Source: Physcomitrium patens
Lineage: Eukaryota > Streptophyta > Bryopsida > Funariales > Funariaceae
Assembly (NCBI RefSeq): GCF_000002425.4
Contig: NC_037263.1
Span: 6,262,959-6,326,958 of the forward strand
Reading direction: 5' to 3'
DNA length: 64,000 bases
Below the pieces are notes generated by a model. It was not told the origin of the DNA, did not search any database, and saw nothing but the letters and a program-made list of their open reading frames with translations. A program made the position numbers and the translations under genes. This document shows, in pieces, positions 1 to 11,402 of the stretch. Numbering within the stretch: position 1 is the first letter of the stretch; each line of letters starts with the position of its first letter.

Positions 1-190
1 ACCAATTCTCCATTTTCTTTCAAATTTTGCTCAATATTTTTAATATAACATCTGTCCCTCCTTTTCATCTTATCAATAATCTTAAAAGTCAATACACAAT
101 CTTGTATCATTTCAATAAGTTTGATAGATAATGATTCTTCTTCTAAATTAAGCAAGAGTTTTACTTTTTCTAATCCATTGCAATCCCGCC

Positions 191-682
191 TTACAATGGT
201 ATGTAGTAAAAATCCTTAAGGTCTTCAAATTTCTCATTTGATAATGGCTTCTCTCTCAACTTATCACGATTTCTCTCATGATTAGGACAAACAGTTAAAA
301 ACTGAACTTTCAACCCATCTTGGCTTCTTATTCTTGTATACGCTAAACCGTCATCCATTACTTTTATTTCTATTTGTGTGAAAATAATATATGATTGTCC
401 TAATATAATAGGATATGTAGACATGTCTTGTACAAAGAAATTCTATTAATGAATAACATCTCTTATTGTCATCTTAATATTTGGACATGCTCCATACAAA
501 TCTCCCTTTGAATTCTTTGTAGCTCTTATCATCCACCCATGTTCAATATTAATAGGCCATTTTTCCTTATTATACAATTCTTTTGACATCAAACTGATTT
601 CAGAACCATGATCAATTAATGCTACAACTGGTTTTTTTAAATTTTCTAATTTTATTAAAGTCTCCGTCGTAGCCCTTGCCAA
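191..682 (-). pseudogene. Retroviral-type aspartic protease fragment of G1
   Basis: Two minus-strand open stretches (446-682 and 191-424) form a pepsin-like retrotransposon protease. The catalytic segment reads ALIDHGSEISLM, matching the D-(S/T/H)-G active-site turn. The second stretch holds the C-terminal half, with YPIILGQSYI as the flap/hydrophobic-hydrophobic-Gly region and a following AYTRIRSQDG segment. The two are separated by a frame change near 430-445. It would have cut the Gag-Pol polyprotein. Not functional as read. Confidence 0.8.
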
Positions 683-847
683 ATGACTTCTAGAATAATG
701 ACTAGAAGCTTGAATGACATCTTCTTATTCTGCAAATCTTACTTACAAGACATCTCCAAAATTTTGTATTTCATCTTCTTTATGTTCATTGCTTTCTATT
801 GCTCTTGTTCCTTGTGCCTTTGATATCATAAAGTCTCCTATAGATTG

Positions 848-1141
848 TCATTTTTTCTTTATTGTATCAATAATAACTTCATGAAACTCATGCTTTGCAA
901 TTCTTAGAATTTCACCAATTGTGAATTCAACCTTTCTACTTAAAATCCTCTCCTCCAATACCTTCTTCAAATCTGTAGTAGCTTTAACATCTGATTGTAA
1001 TTTATAAGTAGGAGCCTTCGCTTTTTTTTTTTTAATTTCCCTTCTTTTTGTAGAAATATTCTCTATTGTCTCTTCTTGAATAGGATTCTTTTGTTGTCGT
1101 GTTTTTTTTTTCTCTTGTAGTTCTTTTTGAGGGCCCTTCAT
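848..1141 (-). pseudogene. Lys-rich gag-protease linker of G1
   Basis: A minus-strand open stretch between zinc knuckle and protease, very rich in Lys, Glu and Gln at its start and ending in an amphipathic EILRIAKHEFHEVIID segment. It sits where the linker between nucleocapsid and protease is expected. No motif beyond position and composition supports it. Confidence 0.45.
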
Positions 1142-1541
1142 TATTTACATCTCTCCTTCATTTTTCTTCTATTAATGCTTCATATTGACTCCTTGCAATA
1201 TGACCATATACAGACAATCTATCTACTAGATCATCCCACTTAGTAATTTATCGAATGTTATTATCAACACGTTTTAAATCATTTCTAGTAAAATTTTCTC
1301 TTTCAGTATAACTCATTGCACTTCTCCACAAAGAACTAGATTCTCTTGAAAACTCAAGTTTTATACTTAAACATCTACTAGGATCTGCTTCCACCCAATA
1401 TGTTGATGCTTCATTGCTTGAGATTGTATGTACTTTAAAAGTATCTCAAACAAATAACTTCATTCTTCCTTTACCAAAATTTGTTTCCAATTTTTCTCCA
1501 CTTTCTTTTGAGTGTATCATACCATCTTTAAAAAAAACAAC

Positions 1542-2640
1542 TCATTTACATAATGCCTCTGTAAAATCTTCACATTCCCTCTTTGAGTGATTTATGCTAT
1601 CACACCACATGCACCTATGTACTATACCTTCAATTGGCCCTAGTCTTTCTTTTGTTGATATTCTTGATGATTGACCCTTCTCTTCAAGTTTTATAAATTT
1701 TATTTGCAAATCTCTCATCTCAGGTATGATTTCAACAATGCCCATTTCTTCTTTCTTTGATGTAGCCATTGAAGGTTGAATCAAAGATGATGGATGGGTA
1801 ATAGATACCTTTACCTTAGATGTTTATAATGGTCTTTGATCACCCTCCCTATCTTTTCTCCTTTCTCTTTTTGTCAACAATCCTACAACCTCCTCTACCT
1901 TTTTCCAATTTGTTGTCAATCCTTAATCTTCTTCTTTATCTTCAAGCATGATTTCCAAGTTCTCTTATAACTTTCCATTAGCTGCTTGAAGAAAGAAATC
2001 TACCTTACTTAGATCCAATAATTGTCTTTTTTTCTTTGATAAAGAAGAATATTACTTTTCAAACTTTCTTAATAATTCTATTGCTAGAAGGTCCTTCTCT
2101 GACCTTTCAATCCATTCAAAAAAAGACCTTTTTATAATCCTATCACTATCTTCCATGAAAAATTCATTCTTCAATGCTTGAGAAAATTTCTCCCATGAAC
2201 CTCCAAAATATTGTATAAGAGACTTTACTTGATTTCTTATCTCTCGTACAAAGGCTAATTCAAATAATTGAACTATCTCTTTTTTTGAAATATGCTTCAA
2301 TTTCATTTTCTTTACATAACATCTTAAATATTTTGTAATATCCTTTCCTTCAAATTGATCGATCTTGTCCACAACCGCTTATCATGCTTTGTTAGCCATA
2401 CTTTCTTTGCGATCTTTAACCTATTACTGTTGCTGTTGCATGAATAAAGGTAAAGCTTCAAACATGCTTGCAGAGTTAGGATAAAAATGCATACATTATC
2501 CTCCAATTGAAGCTCCTCTTCCAACTCCACTTGAAGCACCACTTCCAACTCCACTTGAAGTACCATCAAAAATTCCTCCTTCCATTCTTCTTGAATTCCT
2601 TCTCTAAAATTCAAATAAATCAAATTCCTTCTACCTCAAG
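1542..2640 (-). pseudogene. Gag fragments with CCHC zinc knuckle, G1
   Basis: The capsid-like part lies at 2052-2372 (IDQFEGKDITKYLRCY near its N-terminus, then a helical region ending in ERSEKDLLAIELLRKFEK). The nucleocapsid zinc knuckle is at 1542-1784: C-MW-C-DSIN-H-SKRE-C, a perfect CX2CX4HX4C. The N-terminal segment (2324-2623) is in another frame and carries a short Glu/Val/Leu-rich repeat (VLQVELE twice). Gag would assemble the cytoplasmic particle and bind element RNA. Frameshifts between the pieces make it non-functional. Confidence 0.8.
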
Positions 2641-3780
2641 CGTTTCACTTCGGATTCACCAAATATGTCGTAATATGTGAAGTCTTGCTTGAGAATGCTT
2701 CGTGCACTTAGCTGTGGAAGGAAGAATAGAAATTACAATAAAAAAATCCTAATTCTAATAGAATACTAACAATGCTCTAATTAGACCATAATAATGTTAA
2801 GCAAGCTTAATCAAATTCAAAAAAATCTCAAAGAAATTTCAAACAAAGAATAAAAATTCTTAAAAAAATATTAGAAGGATAACAAATATCATTCAAATAC
2901 ATCTCAATTCAATCTTAATTTAATTCTAGTAAAAATCCTATTGAACCTCATTCAAAATTTAGACCAAAAATAATTGAATCTTAAATCTTAATAAAATCCT
3001 AAACCCTAAATCAAACCCTAAACAAACCTTAAATCAAATCTCAACCAAATCCTAATCCAAATCCTAAATTCTAAACCAAATCTTAACTAAATCCTAAATC
3101 CTAAATCAAATCCTAACCAAATCCTAAACCCTATATTCTAAACCAAATCCTAACCAATTCCTAAACCAAATCCTAAATCCAAACCAATCCTTAACCAAAT
3201 CCTAGTAATTCCTACAACAGATTTAAACCTCAATAATTAATGAATAAAGCATTGATCTTAACTCAAATTTTGCACACTTTTTAAAAACTAAGTTGAAAAC
3301 AATCACAATTTTTTTGAAAAGGATCGCAATTACTAAATAGACAATAATCTCAAAAACGTGCTCGGGTATTAGTCGGCCTCATCCACTTAAACCTCAATAT
3401 TCATCAATTCAACCGTTAGATTGAGCTTAAATTCACAAAACATATTAAACACAACTATAACTATAAATCCACAAATTTTCATCCATAGATCTATTACAAA
3501 ACTCTTAAAATCACCCAAAACGTAAACCCTATTTTATTTCATAAAATACAAGTCATCCGAAAAAAGCCTTGACTTTGCAAAGCTATTACAAAGTCATAAC
3601 AACTCCAAATCACCCAAAATCAATGCATATACAAATCCTATTCAATCTGCTATCAAACCCTACTCTCCAATCTGCAAAAGAATTCCGGAGTCATCATCGA
3701 GACTGGATTTTGCGCCTTAAGGTCTGATTTCAACCCTGGCTCATAACCGGCCCTCTCCGGGTATTAATATCTAGTTTTTC
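2641..3780 (-). other. Leader and possible 5' LTR of G1
   Basis: No coding potential. By position this must hold the untranslated leader and probably the 5' LTR of the minus-strand element to its left. I could not find a second LTR copy in the window to fix the ends, and no clear primer-binding site is visible. The centre is a CCTAAA-rich degenerate tract (separate entry). GC content rises towards 3680-3770. Confidence 0.4.
2980..3200 (+). repeat. Degenerate CCTAAA-type (telomere-like) tract
   Basis: About 220 bases are made of variants such as cctaaaccctaaatcaaa, cctaaccaaatcctaa and cctaaatcctaaatc. The plant telomere unit CCCTAAA appears a few times exactly, most other units are CCTAAATC or CCTAACCAAAT. 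A looser AAATC/CTAAT-rich zone extends left to about 2880. It sits in the leader of a retrotransposon, not at a chromosome end. Confidence 0.7.
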
Positions 3781-4060
3781 TAAGTAACATTTTTTCTAGA
3801 ATTTACTCTTAACTTCCTTCTAAAGATGCCTATATCATTTATTTTTCCAACCTACTTTGATTTGCCTTACTTATGGTGCTACAAAGTAAGTAGAAGTCAT
3901 CTTTCTAAAAGGCAGTATTGGTACCTTTTAATTTTTCTACCCCTTTGACTATTAACTATATTTCTAAGATAATTTGTTCTAATACTTTGAACTAAGATCT
4001 CCTAAATTATAATAATCTCTACACTCTTTCACCTATCAATTGTGTTACATTATAACACCA
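3781..4060. other. AT-rich spacer
   Basis: Between the G1 leader and the next gypsy copy. No open frame, LTR match or repeat was recognised. Confidence 0.5.
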
Positions 4061-5210
4061 TATTCATCATTTTATGGTTTTATCATTTCTTTGGACAATG
4101 TTGAGCAATGTGCTTAGGTTCTCCACAATATAAGCATAATCCTTCTTGATGAAGATGAGTCTTTTCTTACTCAATAAGAGTTTTGAAATGTACCGAATCA
4201 ATTTACATATCCTTTATTTCCGAATGTATGTGTTGAACAGATGTTGGTATTGCTATTGAATTATAATAACGTTGAGGTCCACTTATATGGTTCTTAGATC
4301 AAAATTTAAAAAGACGATTGTCGCTCTTCATAACAAAGTCAATTGCTTGACTCAATGTTTGAAGATCACCTAAGTTGAGCATTAATTTTTTTACTTCATA
4401 TTATAAGCTGTAGAAAAATTGGCTAACAAGTGCAACATCATCCGACTTGATATCAGTTGCAATTTATTGGAACTGTGAAGCGTACAATGTTACTAATCGA
4501 TTGTCTTGTCACAAAATATGGATCTTATTGGTTGCAACATGAATTGTATCATGTTCTCCATATATGGATCAAAACTCCACGAAAAAAGCCTTCAGATTAT
4601 CCAATATTGAATCTTGTCATTCAAAAAAAGATGAAAACCATGATGATACTAAACCTGAAAGAAGCGTACCAATGAAACTAACTTGCAATTCTAGAGTTGA
4701 ATAGCTTTTGGATTGAAGTTCAATAACAAGCTGTACTTGATTGATAAATCTTTTAAACTTTGATCTAGTGCCATCAAACTTCTCAAGTAGGATAATTCTA
4801 GGTTCTCTAATACAGGAAGGACGTTCTACCATAACAAAAGGGATATGATTTGGTGTAGATATTGAAGCAGCTCCAATCATTTCTATATCTTCACTTCTTG
4901 CCAATCTTGTTGCTCCTTTTGGTGGTAAATTGAGTTGATGCATTGCAAGCATTAACTCCTTGAATCGCTCTTGCATTTGTGCCATTCCATTCCTCATTTC
5001 AGTAAGTTCTGCGATGATAACACTTAGAAAAAAAGATGTTTAATATTGCTCAAGACAAATAGAAGAGAGGACTTGAAAAGAAAGAAAATACTAAGGACAA
5101 TATTAGTTTAGAAGAGGGTAATCTGCAACTTCTAATATGTTTATGTCTTATCAAGAGAAAGAGATAATCTACTCTTAATCAAGATTACTATGATTATTTA
5201 TTATTGTCTT
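4061..5210 (-). mobile_element. Gypsy family G2, copy A: gag only
   Basis: Minus-strand gag of the gypsy family that recurs across this window. The capsid part is open at 4617-4997 (starts MRNGMAQMQERFKELMLA, contains LEKFDGTRSKFKRFIN, the classic gypsy gag core). A zinc knuckle CLYCGEPKHIAQHC (CX2CX4HX4C) is encoded at about 4098-4140. Upstream, about 5000-5210, is the untranslated leader. There is no LTR or primer site next to it: instead the leader abuts the protease of copy B. Copy A therefore lost its LTR and everything after gag. Confidence 0.8.
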
Positions 5211-6709
5211 ATCAATTACTATGACTATTTATTGCTACATCTATAAGAAGTATTTCATGAGTTATATCTATAGAAGAGAACAGACGACCATCTATGACTT
5301 CTACATGAACAAGTTTAGTTTTTTGTACTAATGGCATTTTATGAATTTAAAAAAAAAAAAATTGTGTAAGAAACAAGCTGAGACTCTTGAATCTATCAAG
5401 GTGGAGGCTTTATAATTATTAGGTCTTAAATACACATCTATTATAAAATAAGGAGAGGATTCTAAGGAGAAGATATGACCTTTATTTAAAAATGTACAAG
5501 ATTTCAACCGCACGATCTCTATTATAGCTGGATAAATTTATTTTCTAACACATTGTCTTCTTTGACAACTGTGCTCCTCATTTTGTAGTTTTGTCACTTT
5601 TTTGTACAATATTGAATAGTGTGTTTAGGTTCTTAATAATATAAGCACAATCTTATTTGACAGTGTTGAGTCTTTTTTTACTTGATAAGAGGTTAATAAC
5701 ATACAACATCAATTTATATATCCTTTACTTTTGAATGAATGTATTGAAGAGATGTTGATATTGCTATTGAATTGTAGTAACATTGTGGCCCACTTTTGCG
5801 ACTCTCAGATCAAATTTCAAAAAGTCGATTGTCACACTTCACAAGAAAGTCAATTGCTTGACTCAATATTTGAGGATCAGGTAAGTTGAGCATCAATTTC
5901 TTTACTTCATATTGTAATCCATAGAAAAATTGGCTAATAAGTGCAGCATCATCCTTTGATATCAGTTGCAAGTTGTTCAAATTATGGAGCATATAATGTT
6001 ATAGATCGATTGCCTTGTTGCAAAATATGAATCTTGTTGGTTGCTACATAATTTGCATTATGTTCTCTATACATGGATGAAAATTTTACCAAAAATACCT
6101 CCAGATTATCTAATATTGAATGTCATTGTTCAAGAAAAGATGAAAACCATGATAATGCTGAACCTGAAAGAAGTGTACCAATGAATCTAACTTGTGATCC
6201 TGGAATTGGATAGCTTTGAGGTTGAATTCAATCATAAGTTGTATTTCATTGATAAATCCTCAAAATTTGGATCTTATACTATCAAACTTCTCGGACAGGA
6301 CAACTCTTGGTTCTCTAATACTTGAAGGATGTTCCATCGTGGGTAGAGGGACATGATTTGGTGCAGATGTTGAAGCAACTTTAATCATCTCTATATCCTC
6401 ACTTCCTACCATTCTTATTGATCCTTGTGGTGGTAAATTAAGTTAATGCATTGCAAGCATCAACTTCTTCAATTGTTCTTGCATTTGTGCCATTGCACTC
6501 TTCATTTTAATAAGCTCTGCTGTAATAATACTCAAAAAAGAAAATCTAATGCCACTTAAGATAAGTAGAAGAAAGGACTTGAGGACAAAGAAAATACTAA
6601 GAATAATATCAGTTTAGAAGAGAATAATCTGCAACTTCTCATGTGCTTATGTCTTATCATAAGAAAGGAATAACCCACTCTTAATCAAGATAAGACAAAG
6701 CTCTGATAT
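5211..6709 (-). mobile_element. Gypsy family G2, copy B: leader, gag, protease
   Basis: Minus-strand piece lying downstream of the LTR at 6710-7287. Going leftwards: leader (6700-6510), gag (about 6510-5620, with many stops, zinc knuckle near 5625), and protease (5328-5513, STLIDSRVSACFLH, where the active-site Gly of D-S-G is Arg). It ends at about 5280, inside the protease C-terminus, where copy A's leader begins. The Gly-to-Arg change and the stops show it is dead. Confidence 0.8.
6700..6709 (-). other. Primer-binding site next to LTR of copy B
   Basis: On the minus strand the bases just after the LTR read ATATCAGAGC, matching the common initiator-Met tRNA primer site TGGTATCAGAGC. Its position directly against the LTR end (TGTA... 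on the plus strand) supports it. Confidence 0.7.
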
Positions 6710-7287
6710 TGTAAGTATAATCTTATCAATCTATCAAAGATATGAACTAGAAGATGATGCATAAACCAATGAAATCTGTATCAAAGAAAAAATGACAAAA
6801 TAGAAATAAAGAAGTATATATATTAATAAGGGACTAGAATGGCTTATTGCCAAAAGACAAGAAAACTTGAAACTCTGGAATCTAGACTAGAAGCAAGGAA
6901 AGAGTTGACAAGAGTGAAGAGGGCTTCACTCTTCTCTCTATATATAATATTTAATTAGGGACTAGTGGCGATGTTCCATAGGACCTCTATTATGTGTTGA
7001 CTTTGTAGGACACATGCCTTCACTTACAAGGTAAGTTTTTTTACGTGTGGGTCACATAGTTAGCTTGTTCATCAAGCTAACAACATGTGTGGCAAATGGC
7101 CAACTTGTTGATCATGTTTCTAATCCAAAAAGGCAATTATAGACACCTATAAAATCAAAGCAGCATCTATGAAGCTTCTAGGAAGCTTTTATAGAAGATA
7201 TTATATAATTAACTTACTTTTACCTACTTTTACTTGCTTCTACTTATTAATATAAATAATTATTGGCTTACATGTGTATGTCTGTGA
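6710..7287 (-). repeat. G2 LTR (5' LTR of copy B)
   Basis: About 578 bp, matching in reverse the LTR at 28644-29197 and the copies at 39190-39726, 49350-49916 and 61560-61851. Shared landmarks: ggcaatagccatt, a direct GAAGCTT/AAGCTTC cluster, GTTAGC..GCTAAC around 7040-7080, and a TATATATA promoter-like box before GAGAGAAGAGTGAAGCCC on the element's sense strand. The right boundary is estimated from the alignment to within a few bases. Confidence 0.85.
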
Positions 7288-7371
7288 AAAGTTGTCACCT
7301 CTAAACTTATCAATTATTTCAAACCCTCACCCTTATTTGAAGCCATGTTTAAAAAAATGGTGTATTAAAAA

Positions 7372-7660
7372 AAAATGAAAAAAAAAAAAAAAAAAAAAAA
7401 ATAGCTCTCAAAATCAATAAGAAGGTTTTGCTATCTTAAAAATCTTGAATGTCATCTTTGTGAGTGAACTAGTAATATCATTCTTTAAACATTCTCAACT
7501 TCACTTATAGGACTTCTCATAAGTCTTATATTCTATCTAAACCTCTTATATAAGCTTTGCCACTCGTCAATCACCTCTTTTCTTTCATAAAATACTTGTA
7601 ATCTCACAAAATACTTATAACTTCTCAAAATACTTTTTATTAGTGTAAGAAGATCTCAAG
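7372..7660 (-). repeat. Copia-2 LTR fragment with A-run
   Basis: The stretch 7395-7660 is the reverse complement, diverged, of the LTR of the copia element at 61852-62441. Shared are the segments ctctcaaaatcaataagaag, gaaggttttgctatctta and ctcaacttcacttatagga. A pure A-run (about 7377-7401) lies at its outer end. Only the 3' part of the LTR is recognisable. Confidence 0.65.
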
Positions 7661-8937
7661 AAAATTTTACTGTATAAAATCATAATGTTAATTATAAATG
7701 ATGTAAATCAATAAATAAAGACAATACTAGTATTTTAAAACATTATTTTAATATATCTAACAACCTCCAAGATTATCAATATACTTAATAACTAGTGAGA
7801 GCAATACTACATCAACAACTACATACAACAATGAAATTAGATGATACCAAATCCTAACATCAGCAACAACCAAAAGATCTACTTCTCACAATAAGTAAGA
7901 CTTCAAAGAACTTCAAAACTCACAACTAAAGATGAATGGGCCCATGACCTATTGAAGAATAAGCACTACAAAGTCACAACACTTAGCATCAACAAGGTTA
8001 CATACAAAGAGAGTATGGAGTAAGATATTTCTTATTTCCAATATCTAATACTTGTAGGTGGTGGTTGCTCCCCTAAAAGATAGCTTCCACTCTTTGACTT
8101 TTATACACATGGTTCTAGGCTCCTTTGGCATCTTATTAACCACGAAGATATCCTATGCCAAATACTACTTACTTTTATCTAATCTTTGGATATTCCCTAG
8201 TTCATACTTTATCCTCTTGACTTTGATTCTTGGTCCTTAATCTCATCCTATATCCGTAGGATACTCTTTTTAACCACCAAAAATCAATCTTTTGACCATT
8301 AATAACTTATCTAAGATAATATCTTCTACAAAGTAACTTATTTTACTTTCACTTTTATTTACTTACTTTAATGAAAGGGACATAGTGAGCACTATAAGAT
8401 TTGCTATAGTGTGGAGCAAGCAAAATGGCAAGGTGGATAGGAGAAATCTTCATCAAAAAGCCAAGGTTTTAGTTGAGAGAACAAAACTTGGTATGGACAT
8501 GTAAGGTGGGTTCATGTAAGGATTGCAAAGGAAACTGGCTTACATGGTGCAATTGCGGTGATTTTTGGGAGTTTTTGCATCCCTTCAAAAGATCACAAAC
8601 AAGATGATTAATGGATTTTGAAGCTTGTCCTTTCAGTTACAATTATGCTGATATTATTCGTTGTAGTTGTAGGAGTGGTGGGTTACTAATGTTATAATTT
8701 TGGATGCAAAGTGATCCAAGTGGGTTTAAATATCCTCATGAAATGTATTGGACCATGTGTGTATTTGTAAACAACTATTTGTGCTGTCAGTTTAAATGGT
8801 TTAATCTCATGAGATCCTCTGTGACAACTAAGTAGTGGTAATCGTGTTGGGGACTGTGCAGCAGAACTCTACCATCCAAGCTGCTTGGAGGAATCCAAGT
8901 CAGCTTTTGGTCAAGAAAATACCACACACACGCACAA
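7661..8937. other. AT-rich non-coding stretch
   Basis: No gene or domain was recognised. The left part (to about 8380) looks like decayed retrotransposon sequence, continuing the copia LTR fragment. From 8380 the composition becomes less AT-rich and approaches that of the gene island, without an open frame that resembles a protein. Confidence 0.4.
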
Positions 8938-8962
8938 ATATATATATATATATATATATATA
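8938..8962. repeat. (TA)n microsatellite
   Basis: Uninterrupted TA dinucleotides following a short CA-rich run (accacacacacgcacaaa). Confidence 0.95.
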
Positions 8963-10266
8963 AATATATATAAGCATATATTGTTAGTTAGTGGCATTGA
9001 TGCGCTTAAGATATGCTTTTTCTTATGTACAATTGCCGAATTCTGATAACTCAGAGGCTGACAAGGTGAAGACCTAGGTATCGGCTTTGAAAATCACTTG
9101 TCTCTTCCAATTGGACGACAGAACATACTACATGGGAGTTGATGCACTTAGCATAAAAAAGGAAAAAAGACGAAGAAGATACTTCACTCTTTCAGTCATT
9201 GATTCTCTCGAATCTGTTAAAAGAAAAAAATTAAAGAAGCATGAGAAGAAACGATTGTTAGGATTCAAGCAAGGCCCAGAAGCGTCCCCACCTTGAAGAG
9301 CTAAGCGGAACCCATTTCGCAGCTGACTCACTTTCCCATTATTAAAAAGCTGCGTTGGACGAAAGTTTCCAGGATATTAACGATATTTTTTTAGTTTTCA
9401 CGCAAGCCTTCCCTTTTTTTCCCCCCGGAAGATTACGTGCAGATGCCATGAGTGAGTAGCTCTGCCCTCATTCACCTGTTTAAGTGACAAAAAAAATAAA
9501 AATAAAATCCCCATATCCTTTTCCAGCACTTTTGTATGAGAGAAACTGATGCGCCACTACACAAAAGACATACAGATCAGGAACCGGAACTTTCCTTCTG
9601 AGGTTCCTCCCAAAAGCAGGCTCCGTTGTTGCGCGCTGTTCCGTCAGATCGACAGTCCACTGCGGTCTAAAAGACGATACGTCTCGTTCGCTACGATTTC
9701 CATAACGCTTCGATCAGTAACTCACAATCCATCCATCTGACTTGCAGCGCAATCGTTCAATTTTCCTCATCACCGTCAGACCTGGATCGGAATGGTATGC
9801 TAACATATTGCTATCATTAATGGGACCATCATAGCAAGTCAGACTTTAATGGCCGCTACGAAGCGCAGGACCCTAAGAGAAACTGCAAAATCCACAATCA
9901 AGCGGTGCAAAGAGGAGAATAAAAAACACAACCCTCCACTGCAGTCAGTCAGACGCGAAAGGCTGAGATCTTACGGCAGCTTAACGCCATCAACGCATGC
10001 GTTACCCTGACATGACAACAACGCGAGGTGAAATTGGACACAGTGAGAAACCAAAACCAGAAAGCGCCGATTGAAGGACTAAGGTTTTGCGACGGAGCCT
10101 CAAGGCCGAAGCCATAAACAAGGTGTCAATTAGGGTACCAGGTAGGCGGGTATCATAGGGCGGGTACCTGAAAAGAACCGACGAGCTTGTCAGTGACGCA
10201 CCCCGCCTCATGGCTTTCGAGGCTCATGAATTGTGTGAGAGTGGTTCGGGGACGGACGGACTAATT

Positions 10267-10293
10267 AATGAATGAATAAATGAATGAATGAAA
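10267..10293 (+). repeat. (AATG)n microsatellite
   Basis: Imperfect tetranucleotide repeat aatgaatgaataaatgaatg. Confidence 0.85.
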
Positions 10294-10476
10294 CCTAACG
10301 AGATGAATGAATCCCATTTAAAATATAAACGAATGATAATTCCCACGTAGATGAATGCACATCGTGTTGAAGGACTGAATTTACTTGAAAATGCTCTTTC
10401 AAAGCTCAAGTCATATTCCTGTTTAATTATCCTACGCCAGTTAACGATAGTCGCATTATGACGTGACTCGGATAGC

Positions 10477-10498
10477 TTTTTTTTTTTTTTTTTTTTTT
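10477..10498 (+). repeat. T-run
   Basis: Twenty-two consecutive T residues within otherwise GC-balanced DNA. Confidence 0.9.
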
Positions 10499-11067
10499 CA
10501 AACTTTTTGGGGAATGATGAAGAATCATTCGTCGGAGGTTGACGATGCTCGTGCCCCACCGCATTCATCCATAGAATGGATGCATAAATCTCATCGACAT
10601 TTATCGTCCTCCTGGCTGGGCAGGACTGGGTCCGATCCGTACTGCCCGAAGCTGACAAAGCCGAGGAGGCGACGAGGCCAAGGGAGGGGAGGGAGGCGTC
10701 GTGAGGTTTGCTTGGGATTGAAGGGCTTGGCGAAGAACGAGACTCATCGCTCGGATGATGACGGAAGCGATGGAGAGGGTTTGCGGGGTTGCGGGCCATA
10801 GACGATGACGGGAAATGCTGTGCTGCTGCATTTGTGTCTCCTCTGTACCTGCTTTCGCTCACGTCTCCTCTTGCCACACCTCATGCGCACTTCATTGGAA
10901 AAAGCAGTTCTCTTGCTCATTCCTCCCTTGCTTGCCTCCAGCCATAAAACTGAGGGCAGGGCTTCGACGGGTTTGGAGGCTCGGTGGGAGTGTTAGCTTG
11001 GTTGAAATTGGAGTTGTTGTAGGTGTCATTTGACGAGGGAGTGGTTAAGGACGAGGAAGAAGAGAGG

Positions 11068-11082
11068 GAGAGCGAGCGAGCG

Positions 11083-11120
<38 letters not shown>
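11068..11120 (+). repeat. (GAGC)n/(GA)n tract in presumed 5' UTR
   Basis: GAGCGAGCGAGCGAGC followed by about 18 GA units, some 280 bases upstream of the F-box start codon. GA/CT microsatellites are common in plant 5' leaders and can bind GAGA-binding factors; that role here is an inference. Confidence 0.85.
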
Positions 11121-11122
<2 letters not shown>

Positions 11123-11402
11123 AGGGTGTTGTTGTGTGAAGGGTGATTAGTTAGGGTAAGTTGTTGGAGGAGAGTAGAATGAGCTTTGAGAATTGAGCGT
11201 GTTAACGATGACGGTTGATTGGAAGGCCGGGATGGGAAGGAAGGAGAAGTTCGGGGCGGTGAGGAGGATGGACGACGGATAAGGGAGAGTGGTTGTGTAG
11301 GTAGAAGAGTAAGGAGAAGGAACAGTTGACGAAGGTTGGAGGAGGTTTTGAAGGTGAAGGTGGACTTATTCGATCTATCAAGAGTTGAGTTCGACTTTTG
11401 TT

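Larger units (their letters stand above)
1..2640 (-). mobile_element. Ty3/gypsy retrotransposon remnant, gag-protease end (family G1)
   Basis: This is the 5' half of a minus-strand LTR retrotransposon that runs off the left edge of the window. Read on the minus strand it shows a gag matrix/capsid-like region, a CCHC zinc knuckle, a basic linker and an aspartic protease, in that order. Reverse transcriptase and integrase would lie beyond position 1. The reading frame is broken into at least five pieces by stops and frameshifts, so the copy is dead. The gag resembles a gypsy gag type common in predicted proteins of plants and is unlike the gag of the other gypsy copies in this window, so it is a separate family. 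The domain order is seen directly; the family assignment is from known domain motifs. Confidence 0.85.
8963..11067. other. Upstream region of the F-box gene
   Basis: GC-balanced, non-coding as far as I can tell. Open frames of up to 217 residues exist on the minus strand (10224-10877), but they contain Lys runs from a poly-T tract and low-complexity Ser/Pro segments and resemble no protein. The stretch holds an AATG repeat (10267-10293) and a 22-base T-run (10477-10498). It probably contains the promoter and the start of a long 5' leader. Confidence 0.5.

Noticed and set aside
10224-10877. 217-residue minus-strand open frame upstream of the F-box gene
   Set aside because: Contains a Lys run from the T-tract, low-complexity Ser/Pro, and overlaps other frames; no domain. 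Treated as non-coding.
11385-11402. Longer F-box protein starting six codons earlier
   Set aside because: The first codon there is TTG; the first ATG is at 11403 and fits F-box proteins.
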